Below, piece after piece: positions 30,001 through 42,000 of a stretch of DNA of 64,000 bases. Made by a program: the position numbers and the translations under genes. Position 1 is the stretch's first letter. Each line of letters opens with the position of its first letter. The stretch is from Paracentrotus lividus (Eukaryota > Echinodermata > Echinoidea > Camarodonta > Echinidae), in contig CALNVZ010003433.1 in NCBI GenBank assembly GCA_940671915.1, forward strand, positions 31,495,441 to 31,559,440. Direction: 5' to 3'. The notes beneath the pieces are model-generated. The model was not told where the DNA came from, did not search any database, and was given only the letters and a program-made list of their open reading frames with translations.

Positions 30001-33000
30001 TTTCTGTTTTTGTTGACTGATGATTCTTTTTTTCTTTCATATTTCAAGTGTTTAAAAAAAAGAAACAGATCAGAGTTAGACCTATGTGGCACCCAACATC
30101 ATATTTCACAGCAATCTATCGTACAATGTCTGTATTTAACTTAACTATGTGCAATTTATACCTGAAACAATGTATAAACAGATTTACATATTTTGGTTGT
30201 AGAATTGTACAGGAATACAGAGAATTGACTTTTCGTTTTTATCTTTCTGATGCGATATAATGGGAATTTTATATTATTGGCGGGGACATATATTCCGCAT
30301 CGCGTAATATACTAATCCACTTGTTTTTTTTTAGTGTGGTACACGTACATGTAGCTCTTCTGACATGTGACCAATAAATCACCTGCTTTTTGAGGAAGCC
30401 CCGCAAAATATATGCATACGGATTAACTCTTTGCCTGCCAAATTCGACTATAGTCACAATTGTACTTATTAACTATACAATTGTAATAATTCATTTTCTC
30501 TGTAATGGCTGGGCTAAAAAATTTGAAAATCACTGATAATGCGAGGGCCGGGCCGGAGGCATAATTTCTCTTAATAAATACATTGTACTAAGCAAATATT
30601 GTTATACTATTTTTAATAATTAAAGAGAAAAGTCTTCTTTTTTATGCTTAAAATTAATGTGGCGGGCAAAGAGTTAAGTACTATTTATGTTGAGCTCATA
30701 TGGAGTGCTTTTTGAAGCAAGCAACTCTTTATGGTGTTTATGTGCTCTGTTTGATATGCTTTTGTAAACATACTTAAATTTTTCTTGAGGCTAAAATATT
30801 TAATTTCAAATTTTGATTGCATACTAAATACTGTTGTGTCACATTCTTTATGAAATCCCCCCAAAACCTTACCTGAACAGGATTCTACATGCGAGTCAAT
30901 ACAGGGCAGCGCCCTCAAGTGGGGGAGACCGGTCGTCTGCTATCGCCTCCCTATCCGAAGCCAATGAGTGGGTATAGATGTGTGGAGTTCTGGTACTCTA
31001 TGAGCGGTAAGTATAATATGCGATCTCTTTATTCACACCATTTCTTTTTCTTTTTTTTTTAATCCAGACTAGCCCATTCAGTTGAAAAATATGTAACAGT
31101 TTGTTTCCAGTAGAAATTTAAATAAGGGCCTACAAGTTCATTTCAAAATTATTAATCTTTTAAATGACTCTGCATTAAACAGTAAACAAAACAACACTTA
31201 CTAAGGCATTCTTTCAAAAGGCCAATCAAAGTCATGAACCCTTGATTAACAGCAAAACGTAAGGACAGACAGTCGATATAAAGATGAAGTCCATGGTACT
31301 GCATGGAATGCACTGTAATATTAGAAACTTAAACTTTTCTTTTTTCATTTATCCTTTCTCGTGATTTAGATATATTTGGCGTTTTCACAGTACAAGCTAT
31401 CTATTATGATGATGCTGGACAGCTTTTGCCAACTTCAACAATGCGAAGCTTTACCGTAAGTCATAACCACATGCATTACAACAAGAACAAGTTTGTTTCT
31501 GTAACTCTAAATATTTTAATTTGGCGCCGTGATGTACTGTGATACATTAATGATGAACAGTTTTTGCAAACATGTGAGGGAATAAAAATACTTGTTATTT
31601 GAAACTTTGGGCTTTGTGTGATACCCTTTTTGGGATAGAGTATGTTTCCAGTGTTCACCTTGCAAATATTGTTTTCACAGTAAGCAAGTATTCAAAATGA
31701 ATGTTCCTGATAATTGAAAAGGCTGTGTAAGAATTAAATTTTGCTGTCAAAAACACCCAAAGATGGAGCATTCAGAGGAATAGTGTAAATGTACTCCTAA
31801 AGTTTCAAATAACAGCATTAATATAAATTTTGCAAGAGGTCTATTTGGGACCTATACATTTAATGTATTGGGTTGATATCCCTTTCTGTTACAAAGCATG
31901 TATTTCATTTTTATCCCTACACATTTTACATTCTCTAGGACCCAACTTCTGGTTTCTGGCGCAAGGGTTCAATCGAGATATTATCAGCATATCAGAATGT
32001 CTTCACCTTCAAGATTGATGTCCAGTCCGCCCTCCTGGATGAATACATTGCACTCGATGATGTCATGATCAATGATGGACAATGCACTGGACAACCAGGT
32101 ATTGCCAAATTAACAAACTTGTTTGGAAGTTCTTTTTCGGTTACTTGTTAATTGTGAATTTTTAGCGTGGTAGGCAAGAACAGAAAAAAAAATAAGTGAC
32201 TGCAGTACAAATCTAAATTTTACAGGGTTGGAAGATTATACATTGTACGTCCCTTAAAGAGGTAACACAAATTTGAAAGAGTCAGAAGAGTTGATGTTAA
32301 GTAGTGGTTATGTCACAAAACATGGACTGATTTCCTTCTACAATTTTCGAATATGAATGCTAGTAAAATTTGTTAGCAATTTTAATATATTATGGGACTG
32401 AAATTTGTTTAACATTGTGCTGTAATGAGCTATATATGCTAAGGTAGTCGGCAATTGATGGAAGATATAAGATTCCATGCTGTATCCTCTTTTCAGGAAC
32501 CTGTAATTTTGAGGTGGACACCTGTGATTGGTCCAATGTTCAGACCGGTGATGAAATTGACTGGTTACGTCACAGCGGGTCAACCGGAAATACCAATACT
32601 GGTCCGACCTTTGACCACACTACCGGAACTCCTTCTGGCTGGTACATGTATATAGATTCGGCGCTAGGTGGACAAGGAAGTCGTGCACGTTTCGAGTCGA
32701 CCAGCATTGACGCGACTAATGGGGCAGCTTGCTTTTCTATGTGGTACCACCTTGTCGCCTCAGGAAGCAGTTCTGGAAATTTGAATGTAAGTGGCTGTGC
32801 TCTGTTACATGTAGCACCCATTATAGGTGAACAATCAACATGCAGAATATCATAAGATATTTTACAAGCAATATAATGCAAATGTTATGTGATAATGGAA
32901 TAATCATATTCATGCTATTTTAGTAACTGTTATCATTATTGTAACACATAAAACACCTATTAGAAATACTTCTTCTTCAAAATTAATATTATCAGTCCTA

Positions 33001-36000
33001 TTTTCATAGCTATTAATATTTTCATTATTACATGCTATTTGTAGGTTGCTTGGGAAACATCTGATAGAACTGAGATACTCCTGTCGTATTCAGGCTCTCT
33101 ACCCGACCAATGGAACTATGCTGAGTTTAACTTCCAGACCACTACGCAGTACAGGGTAGGCAAAACTCTAGTCACAACCCAAAAATCAGAAATTATCTAT
33201 GATAACTTGCAAAGGATTTATACCCTGAGGTGGTTTTTGTTTGTTGGTTTTTGGTGTTTTCTTTGCAGAGACATTGACATTGCAGAGACAACAATTTTAA
33301 AATGTTGATCTCTGAAGACCTATGCTATTGTTCAATGGTTCCTTATATATAATTCTATACTTAAAAAATATTGATCAAACAGTTTAGATAGTTCATGTAA
33401 TTCATTAATATTCACAAGGCTTCTTGGTCAAAGCCCTCAATGACTTTTTATTATCCAAGAGACTGTACAACATTAGAACCACATTCTGCCATAGCCAATT
33501 TAAAAATAATAATTTACTTTACCTTTACTTGAGATTCTGGAAGAATGCTATCATCTCATCAATGGGCTTCTAGATTTAAATAGAATATTTTTTCAATATT
33601 GTTACTGAAAGTTTATTTGGTATTTGTAGATCCTTGTGGAGGGCATACTATCTGAACAAGGGACGTGTGACATTGCCATTGATGACCTGATACTGTTCAA
33701 TGGAGCGTGTAGTGGTATGACTGCAGAGCCACCTTTCACCTGCACCGATGGCTCGCAGACCATTCCAGGAAACCTTGTCTGTGATTGGTTCCCTGATTGC
33801 CAAGATAATTCTGATGAAGATAACTGTGGTAAAGGCTTTTAATCATTTAAGCGTATATGTGGAACTCTTTATCCTTGAAATATTAGTTTCATTAAATAAA
33901 CGATACTGTACAGTGTATTCCCTGTTATTTTCGCGCGATTAATTTTTCTGTGCTTAGAGGCCTCAAAACATCGTTGCAGGTTCTTAAATTTGGGCTGCAT
34001 TTAAGTATGAACGCAATTCAACCCATGCAAAGCATGCTCATATATTTATTTTAAAAAAATGTTGTTTGTTTTTAAATTCGCACCGTACGATGTTTGCGCG
34101 AAATCTGCAAAAATTTCCACGATTACAGTATTTGAACACCAAAGATTGTTGATAACACAACATAGCTGCGGCATCTGCCGCTATATTTTAAACATCCAAT
34201 ACCTAGGATAACCATACCTCAGCAATATCCATTTAAAAATTGTACGCTTGCCCCCCCCCCCTTTTCATTCATGAATGTATACATATATCAAGTCTACCTA
34301 CACTATTACATAATTGTTTATTACTCTTTACAAAGATAGTATAAAAGCATCACAGAGATTTGCTGGAGAAAAAAGTTTACAAACATCCTTTATTTTCATG
34401 ACAACATCAACATGATTAACAAAGATCATTTATGTCTTTAACGCACAGGATCCTGCACATTTGAAGCAGACCAATGCAGCTACACTAACGACGCAACTGG
34501 TCTGTTTCCATGGATACGACAAGGTGGTTTAACCACACCCCCACCAAGCCTGCCCCTACCGAGCTATGATCACACGACTGGGTCTGGTTACTATATGGTG
34601 GTAGATTACACTGCACAGTCACAAGCAAGTGACTATGCCAGGCTACAAGGACCATTGATTCAGGAGACGAGTGCTAGGTGTACCATGACCTTCTACTATG
34701 TTTTAAGTGGTCAAAGTAAGTTTATGTAACAATGATCGATGTATAACAATAATAGTTGCGATTCGAAACATTTTCATCTCCATGTACATTGTAACAGTTT
34801 CAAATTACTAAATATTCTAATGTAGCCTAAGAAGAAAGGTCATATATTTCTTAGAAAGTATGTCTTTGTTCTAAAATGTCTTTTTTGTAATAGCAATAAA
34901 AAAGGATTTACTTAGAAATTTATTATAAATGGAATACAACTTTATACAAAACCGTCATGTAGGAATGGAAATATGAAAATAAAAAATATATCTTTCAACT
35001 TATTTTGTCAGTTTCCTTCCCATCTTTTTCACGATGGAGAATGCTATATGCATGCTTCAAAGAGCAATGCCTACTTTTGTGAAGGATATAAAAATGAGGC
35101 TGTGCAGGAATTCGCTATGCATTTACCACCTTCCTATGGGGCACCATGACGAATCAAAAGCAATAATGGCGTTAATCGGCTAACAAAGACAAAATAAACC
35201 AAAAGTCAGAAATAAACATCAATATTATGCAAAACTGTAATGAACAACCTTTCTTTTTTCATATCAGTAATGTTTGCATTTTGTCTTTTGGTTTATTTTG
35301 TCTTTGTTAGCCAATTCACGCCATTGATTTTGATTCCTCATGGCGCCCCATATAGGCAGGTGGTAAAGGCATAGCGAATTCCTGCGCAGCCTCGTTTTTG
35401 TGTCCTTCACAAAAGTGGGCATTGCTTATCGAAGCATGCATCATTTTCAGACTTTTTGGTGTGAAATAATACTTAATACTTGAGGATATGAGCTTTCTCT
35501 ACATATGATCTTTTCCCCCAAGAACCATATATTTCTTATTTTGTAACCATTTCAAAAGTGTATAGTTCTTTTTGGGACATACTGTATTACACCAGATCAG
35601 TGTTGGACATACAATGTAGGACTTTGCTTTGGGGTTAAACCCTTTCAGGTCTTCAAGGGTACATGGTAAAATTAGGTGGGGGCATAACAGCAGGTGTTCC
35701 ATGGTCTGCTCTTCCCCCACACTCACAGTATGTCTGTCCTCGTTTTATACCCACTTTTCCAAAAAAAGACCTTACAGCGTCCTGTGCCTGTGCCGATAGT
35801 TGAGGATATGAGCTTTCTCTACATATGAATCTTTTCCCCCAAGAACCATATATTTCATATTTTGCAACCCTTTCAAAAGTGTATAGTTCTTTCTGGGGCA
35901 AACTGTACATTAAAAAAATAAGTTGATAAAAAACACATAATGTCATTTACTGTACATATTTGTTACCAGGTGATCTAATGGTATCATACAAAACCTCACC

Positions 36001-39000
36001 TACGGAAGAAACCATCATTTATCGTCGCTCAGAACCCAGAGGGACGGCCTGGCAGCAAGCTGTGCTCTACACTGGTCGTATCCCAAATCAACACATGGTA
36101 TTGTATTCTATTCTACTGTGATTTTTTTAAATGTTATATATATATATTTATGAAGTATTCCTTTTTTATCACTGACCATGTGTGGAATCCTGAAACTAGT
36201 GCTACATATACTCTAGACCATATTTAAAGTCCCTCCTACATGTATATAGATATATAATTAAAAAAATGTATATTATGAGCTAGGGCATTGGATTTTTTAT
36301 GCCTCCGCCACCGAAGGTGGTGCCGGAGGCATTATGTTTTCGGGTTGTCCGTCCGTCCGTCCGTCCGTACGTCCGTCCCGTTTTCGTTCTCGCGATAACT
36401 TAAGAACCGTTTGACGGATCACTTTCAAACTTGGATCATGTATGCATATGGTAGGGACAATGATCTGATTAGACTTTTGGGTCATTAGGTCAAAGGTCAA
36501 AGGTCACAGAGGTCATTGTATGCATGAAAATGGCTCATTTACTTCAATAATCACATGACCCTCTCTTACCTTGCTTTTGTTCCCGAGAACAATGCTATGA
36601 CCGAACCAACAATAGACTACCAAACATTTTTCCTACTTCCCTACCCCTCCATAATACCCTGCCTCACGCCGGCCTGACACGAGGTGGCGCTAGACCACTA
36701 AGGCATATAACTTCATTCTGATTTTTCAAGTCGTGCTGATCGGACCGTTCCTGAATTTTCGGGTGAGATCGTTCCTATTTACGATTTTGAATTTATTATT
36801 ATCAAATGTTTGCGCTTCCTAAAGCCTCCTTTTACGCCTAGCGTTAAATTTGGGTGCTTTAGTTTTACTGCGCCCCTCCTTTTGGCCAAGAATTACGTCC
36901 TTTCCGGACGTTTTTCTTCCGTTTCCAACCCAGTCCCGCCCGTTCTTTTTAACGTGGTTGTTTTTGGTCGGTCGGTTGATCGCCTGTTTTTCTTTTGAAA
37001 CTCAGTCCCGCTCTTCTCCGACTCTTCCCTGTGGGTTGTTCTCCTTTAGGAGGGTTCTCTTCTTTCAGAACATATTTGACATTTTAAGTACGTTTTTGTT
37101 ATATTATTGTACTTTTTCCCACGGCCACGTGGCCTTTTTGCGGGGTGTCTTCCGGTCCTTGGACTTCCGGTCTTTGTTCGACGCCATCTTGTTTTGTTGG
37201 CGTGTGTGTGTGTATGTGTGATCGAGCGCCTCTTTGTTAGTCGCTCTTCTGGTGCATACTTTTCCTTTTTGGTCGTTTCTAACGGAGGTTCGTCCCCGTT
37301 TTCGTCAACAAAAAAAAAAAACAAAAAAACAAAAAAAAAAAAATTCTTCGTCTAGCCTGTTCTAGACGGGGTTTCTTCTTTTTTTTAGTTCTCTGTGAGC
37401 CGCCTATGAAGTAGCCGGTCTCGCTTGTCTTGCCTTAGCTTTTCTAAGGAATTAGGTTTAACGCTTACAAAGACATAATTTTGTTCTTTTCTTTTCAGAG
37501 GCGTTCTAAACCATGGACAGCAGGAGTGACTCTCAGACGACACAGAGCTGGCGGCATTGGTCTCTTCGAAGTCGTTTTCGCCGGGATCAGAAGCATGCCC
37601 GGCGGGAGAGTCGTCTCGACCGCCAGGTCGTCCGCCTCTCTGCCTAAGTAAGGGGGGGGAACACGCCAGTGACACTCGTGTCCAGCGCTGGCTCCACCTC
37701 CTCTAAGTCCAGCACTAAGAAAGGTCTTGTAGCTCGAAGAGCACCATAGCAAAAACGTGCGTCCACGTTTTCCGGGGTGCCTAAGACCTTGTCGTCTCGT
37801 GTTGTCTCCGGCCAGGGAGCTGTCGTCTATCCAGACGTCTTGCCCCCGGCCTCCTCCCCCCCCCCCCCCACGAGTGTAGCACAGAAATTGCGGTTTCTGT
37901 CTCACTTAGGGATGAGAGTCTGCGCCCACGTCTCGCTCAGGCATGCCCCGGGGGGGTGCGAGTACGGTTTGGGACCGTGCGCCACAGTTTCTGCATCTGG
38001 CGGACCACCTCCACCTTGGGTAACCCCAGGATGGCGGCTCCGCTTCCCACGTCCGGAGTGCCTCCACCCGTTCACGGCTGTGGCTCGCAGGGCTATTACG
38101 GCTATCCCTTGGGATACGCCCAAACGCCCACCGCCAGTTCGTCCAACGGAACACCGGGCTTCTCGGACGCCCCGAGGTACACCGAGACCCCGAGTGGATA
38201 TGCGGTTTCTGTCTCACTTGGGATGAGAGTCGTGCGGCCCACGTCTCGCTCAGGCATGCCCCGGGGGGTGCCGAGTACGGTTTGGGACCCGTGCGCCGCA
38301 GTTTCTGCATCTGGCGGACCACCTCCACCTTGGGTAACCCCAGGATGGCGGCTCCGCTTCCCACGTCCGGAGTGCCTCCACCCCCGTTCACGGCTGGTGG
38401 CTCGCAGGGCTATTACGGCTATCCCTTGGGATACGCCCAAACGCCCACCGGGAGTTCGTTCCAACGAACACCCGGGCTCTCGGACCCCCCCCCCCCCCCC
38501 CCGAGTGTAGCACAGAAAATTGCGGTTTCTGTCTCACTTAGGGATGAGAGTCGTGCGCCCACGTCTCGCTCGAGCATGCCCGGGGGGTGCCGAGTACGGT
38601 TTTGGACCCGTGCGCCGCAGTTTCTGCATCTGGCGGAACCACCTCCACCATGGGGTAACCCCAGGATGGCGGCTCCGCTTCCCACGTCCGGAGTTGCTCC
38701 ACCCCCGTCAAACGCTTGTCGTTACGGCTGGTGTCCACAGGGCTATTACGGCTATCCCTTGGGATACGCCAAGCGCCCACCGGGGTTCGTTCCAACGAAA
38801 CCTGGTCTCTCGGACCCCAGGATGTTCTACCCGACGTCCGGGGATATTCGTTATCCGTTCAGGATGCAGCTGCTCGGCCTGCCTGGTCAGACCCGAGAGC
38901 TGCCGGATATCCCGATCCTTGGTGGGTGCTTTCAGCACCTACCAAGCGGGTCACGCTCCCTATCCTTGGGCTTCGCCCCAGAGGTGACGAGAATGGTACC

Positions 39001-42000
39001 CCTCGTGGCAGAGTACACCCGGCCCTCGTCCCGTGACACTGCCTGGTCACAACCACCCGCCACGTCGGCCTCTGGCTTGGATCACCCGCCTAGGGAGTCC
39101 CAGCCATGCGGCCCCCGGGATGCGGGATCGGTGACTGACTCGAACATACTTCGGAGTTCTCGCTCACCCAGCCCAGTCTGCCCCGGGAGACCTCCCCGTC
39201 TCGTCCGCCCCTTGTGGAGCCCGAGTTGGTTGGGTCGGAGCTACGGCTATCCCTTGGAACCCTCATGCGCCCCGGGGGGTTTGTTTCACGACCACCGCCT
39301 GGTCACAACCACCTGCCACATCGGCCTCCGGCCGGACCGCCCTTCCTGAACGCTACGTCGTTTCGGCTGGCGGGAGTCCTCTGGCTACTAGGGCTATCCC
39401 TCGGGATACCCTCAAGCGCCTGTTCAACCGCCCGCCACATCTGATGCCTTGGTGGTTTGTGCCTTCGGCACCCTACCAAGGCGGGTTTCGCTCCCTATCC
39501 CTCGGCTTCGCACCAGAGGTGACGGGACTAGCTACCCCTGGTGGCTTGGTATGCCTGGCCCTTGTCACACGACACTGGCCTGGTCTCAACGCCCGCCTCA
39601 TCAGTACTTTGGTGGTTTGTGCCTTCGGCACACCTACCAAGCGGGGTTGCGCTCCCTATCCCTCGGGCTTCGCTCCAGAGGTGACGGGACTAGTACCCCT
39701 TGTGGCTTGGTATGCCTGGCCTTGTCACACGACACTGGCCTGGTCTCAATCGCCGCCACATCAGATACTTTGGTGGTTTTGTGCTTCGGCACCTACCAAG
39801 CGGTTTCGCTCACTATCCCTCGGGCTTCGCACTAGAGGTGACGGGACTAGCTACCCCTCGTGGCTTGGTATGCCTGGCTCTTGTCACACGACACTGGCCT
39901 GGTCTCAACCACCCTCCATATCAGATACCTTGGTGGTTTGTTCCTTCGGCACCCAACCAAGCGGGGTTTTCGCTCCCTATCCTCGGGCTTCGCACCAGAG
40001 GTGACGGGACTAGCTACCCTCGTGGCTTGGTTTGCCTTGCCCTTGTCACAGACACTGACCTGTCTCAACCGCCCGCCACTTCAGGTACCTGGATGGGTTA
40101 TGCCTACGGCACCCTATCAAGCGGGGTTTCGCCCCCTATCCCTCGGGCCTCGCGCCAGAGGTGAGGGGACAGGTTACCCCTCGTGGCATGGTTTGCCTGG
40201 CCTAGTCTCACGACGCCGGCCTGTCACAACCGCCTGCCACATCGGGCCCCCGGCTCGGACCGCCCTTCGCCAGCCTTTACCTTCGGTATGGATGGCAATG
40301 CGAGAACCTCCCCGGTTTTTCCCCCTCCCAGCCTTGCGGCTCTTGGGATGTGGGATCGGTGACCCACTCCGAGCTGACATCGGAGTTCTCGTTCACCCAA
40401 CCGGCTGCCCAGGAGTTTCTCCGTCTCGGCCGCCTACAGCGGATCCCGAGTCAGATTGGTCGGAGGAGAGTTTTTGTTGGCTCCGAGTCGAAGTCTATTT
40501 CAGACTCTGTTGACACGGAAGCCGATCCGCATACGAGCACCTCGGCAGGATTTTTCCTTCCCTCGGCTCGGAGGATGGGCGATATCTCTTGATTTGTAGA
40601 GATGCGTACTTCCATGCACCTCAGACTTGTCGTCTACCTGACGATTGGCTTTTAGTAGCCAACTCCAGGAGCGCTCCATCTCGACTCGCACACCAGTCTA
40701 CCTGGGAGCCGAGTTGGATTCTGATCGGAGCGCGCTGGGAGTTTCGTCTCCGAGGACCTGGGTCCCCTCCCGCCGGAGGTGGGCCGGCTGCTAGCCCTGT
40801 GGAAGAGCCTTGTTGTTCTTCCCAGGGCATGCCCTTTCGGTGTGACTCTACCATCCGTGTCGATTCCACGGACGCGTCACTCCAGGGCTGGGGCGGCCTA
40901 TGCGAGGGTCAGTGGACGGCGGGGGACTGGTCTTAACTGACCTCCCCTCCCACATCTATGTATTAGAGATGTTGGGTTCAGTCATCCTGGATCTTTTTCA
41001 GGATCGACTGTTAGGCCGCTCGGTTCTCTTTTGACGGACAATGTGAGCGTGGCGGCTTACATCAATTGTCAAGGAGGCACAACTCCCGGAGCTTGAAACG
41101 CTTGACAGCTCAACTGTGGAGATGGTGCTGGGAGAGAAGTTTCCTCCCGTCTGCCTCGTACCTACCGGGTCGGAGAATGTTATAGCGGACTTCTGTCCCA
41201 CGGCAAATCTCTCCCCTCGGAATGGTCTCTCCGTCAGACCCTCTTCGAGCGGCTGATGACGAGTTGGGACCCGAGAGCGTACGTTCAAGACGCGTTCTCG
41301 TTCAGCTGGAGCGGGTTGAGAATTTTGCATTCCCCCTTTTCCGCTGATCCCCCTAGTGCTAGCCAAGCTAGTGGAGGACGGGGCTTGGATGATTCTATAG
41401 CCCCGCACTGGCCGGGCAGACCATGGTTCCTCGCCTTTGCGAGCTTGTGGTCGGCTGTCCGTGACCCTCCCTCGGTGGCAGGACGTTGTGAGCCAGCCGA
41501 TCTCCGGCGCTCTTTCAGAGCACCCGACTCGGCTTCGCTTGACTGCGTGGCAGTTGTCAGGTCGCAGGCAATCTCGTCTGGCTTCTCGGAGAGGGCCTCG
41601 GCTCTCATGGCCGGGAGCCAGAGGGAGTCGACGCTAACGGTGTATAACTCCCGTCTAGCTGCCTTTTCTGAGTGTTGCGAAGAGAAGGGTTGCTCCTCCA
41701 GAGGGCCCCCTGCCCGGTCTTAGTGGATTTTTAATCCACCTTTTGACAAGGGCCGTTCTTTCGACCTTACGAGGCTATTGTTCTGCCATTGCGGCAATTC
41801 ACGATGGTTTTCATGACGGCTCCAATGTTTCTAACTCTCCCGAGTTAAGCCGCTTGCTTAGGTCTTTCCTTTTGCGAAGACCTCAGTCTACTCCCTTAGC
41901 TCCTTCTTGAGTTTGCCTAAGGTTTTGGAGGCGTTAGCTAACCCTCCTTTCGAGCCGTTGTCGGAAGCATCGTTTCACCTCTTGACAGTTAAGACTGTCT

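Noticed and set aside
37902-38391. Pro/Gly-rich minus-strand frames within DIRS copy 1
   Set aside because: They are complements of the gag-like repeats; GC-rich DNA keeps several frames open at once.
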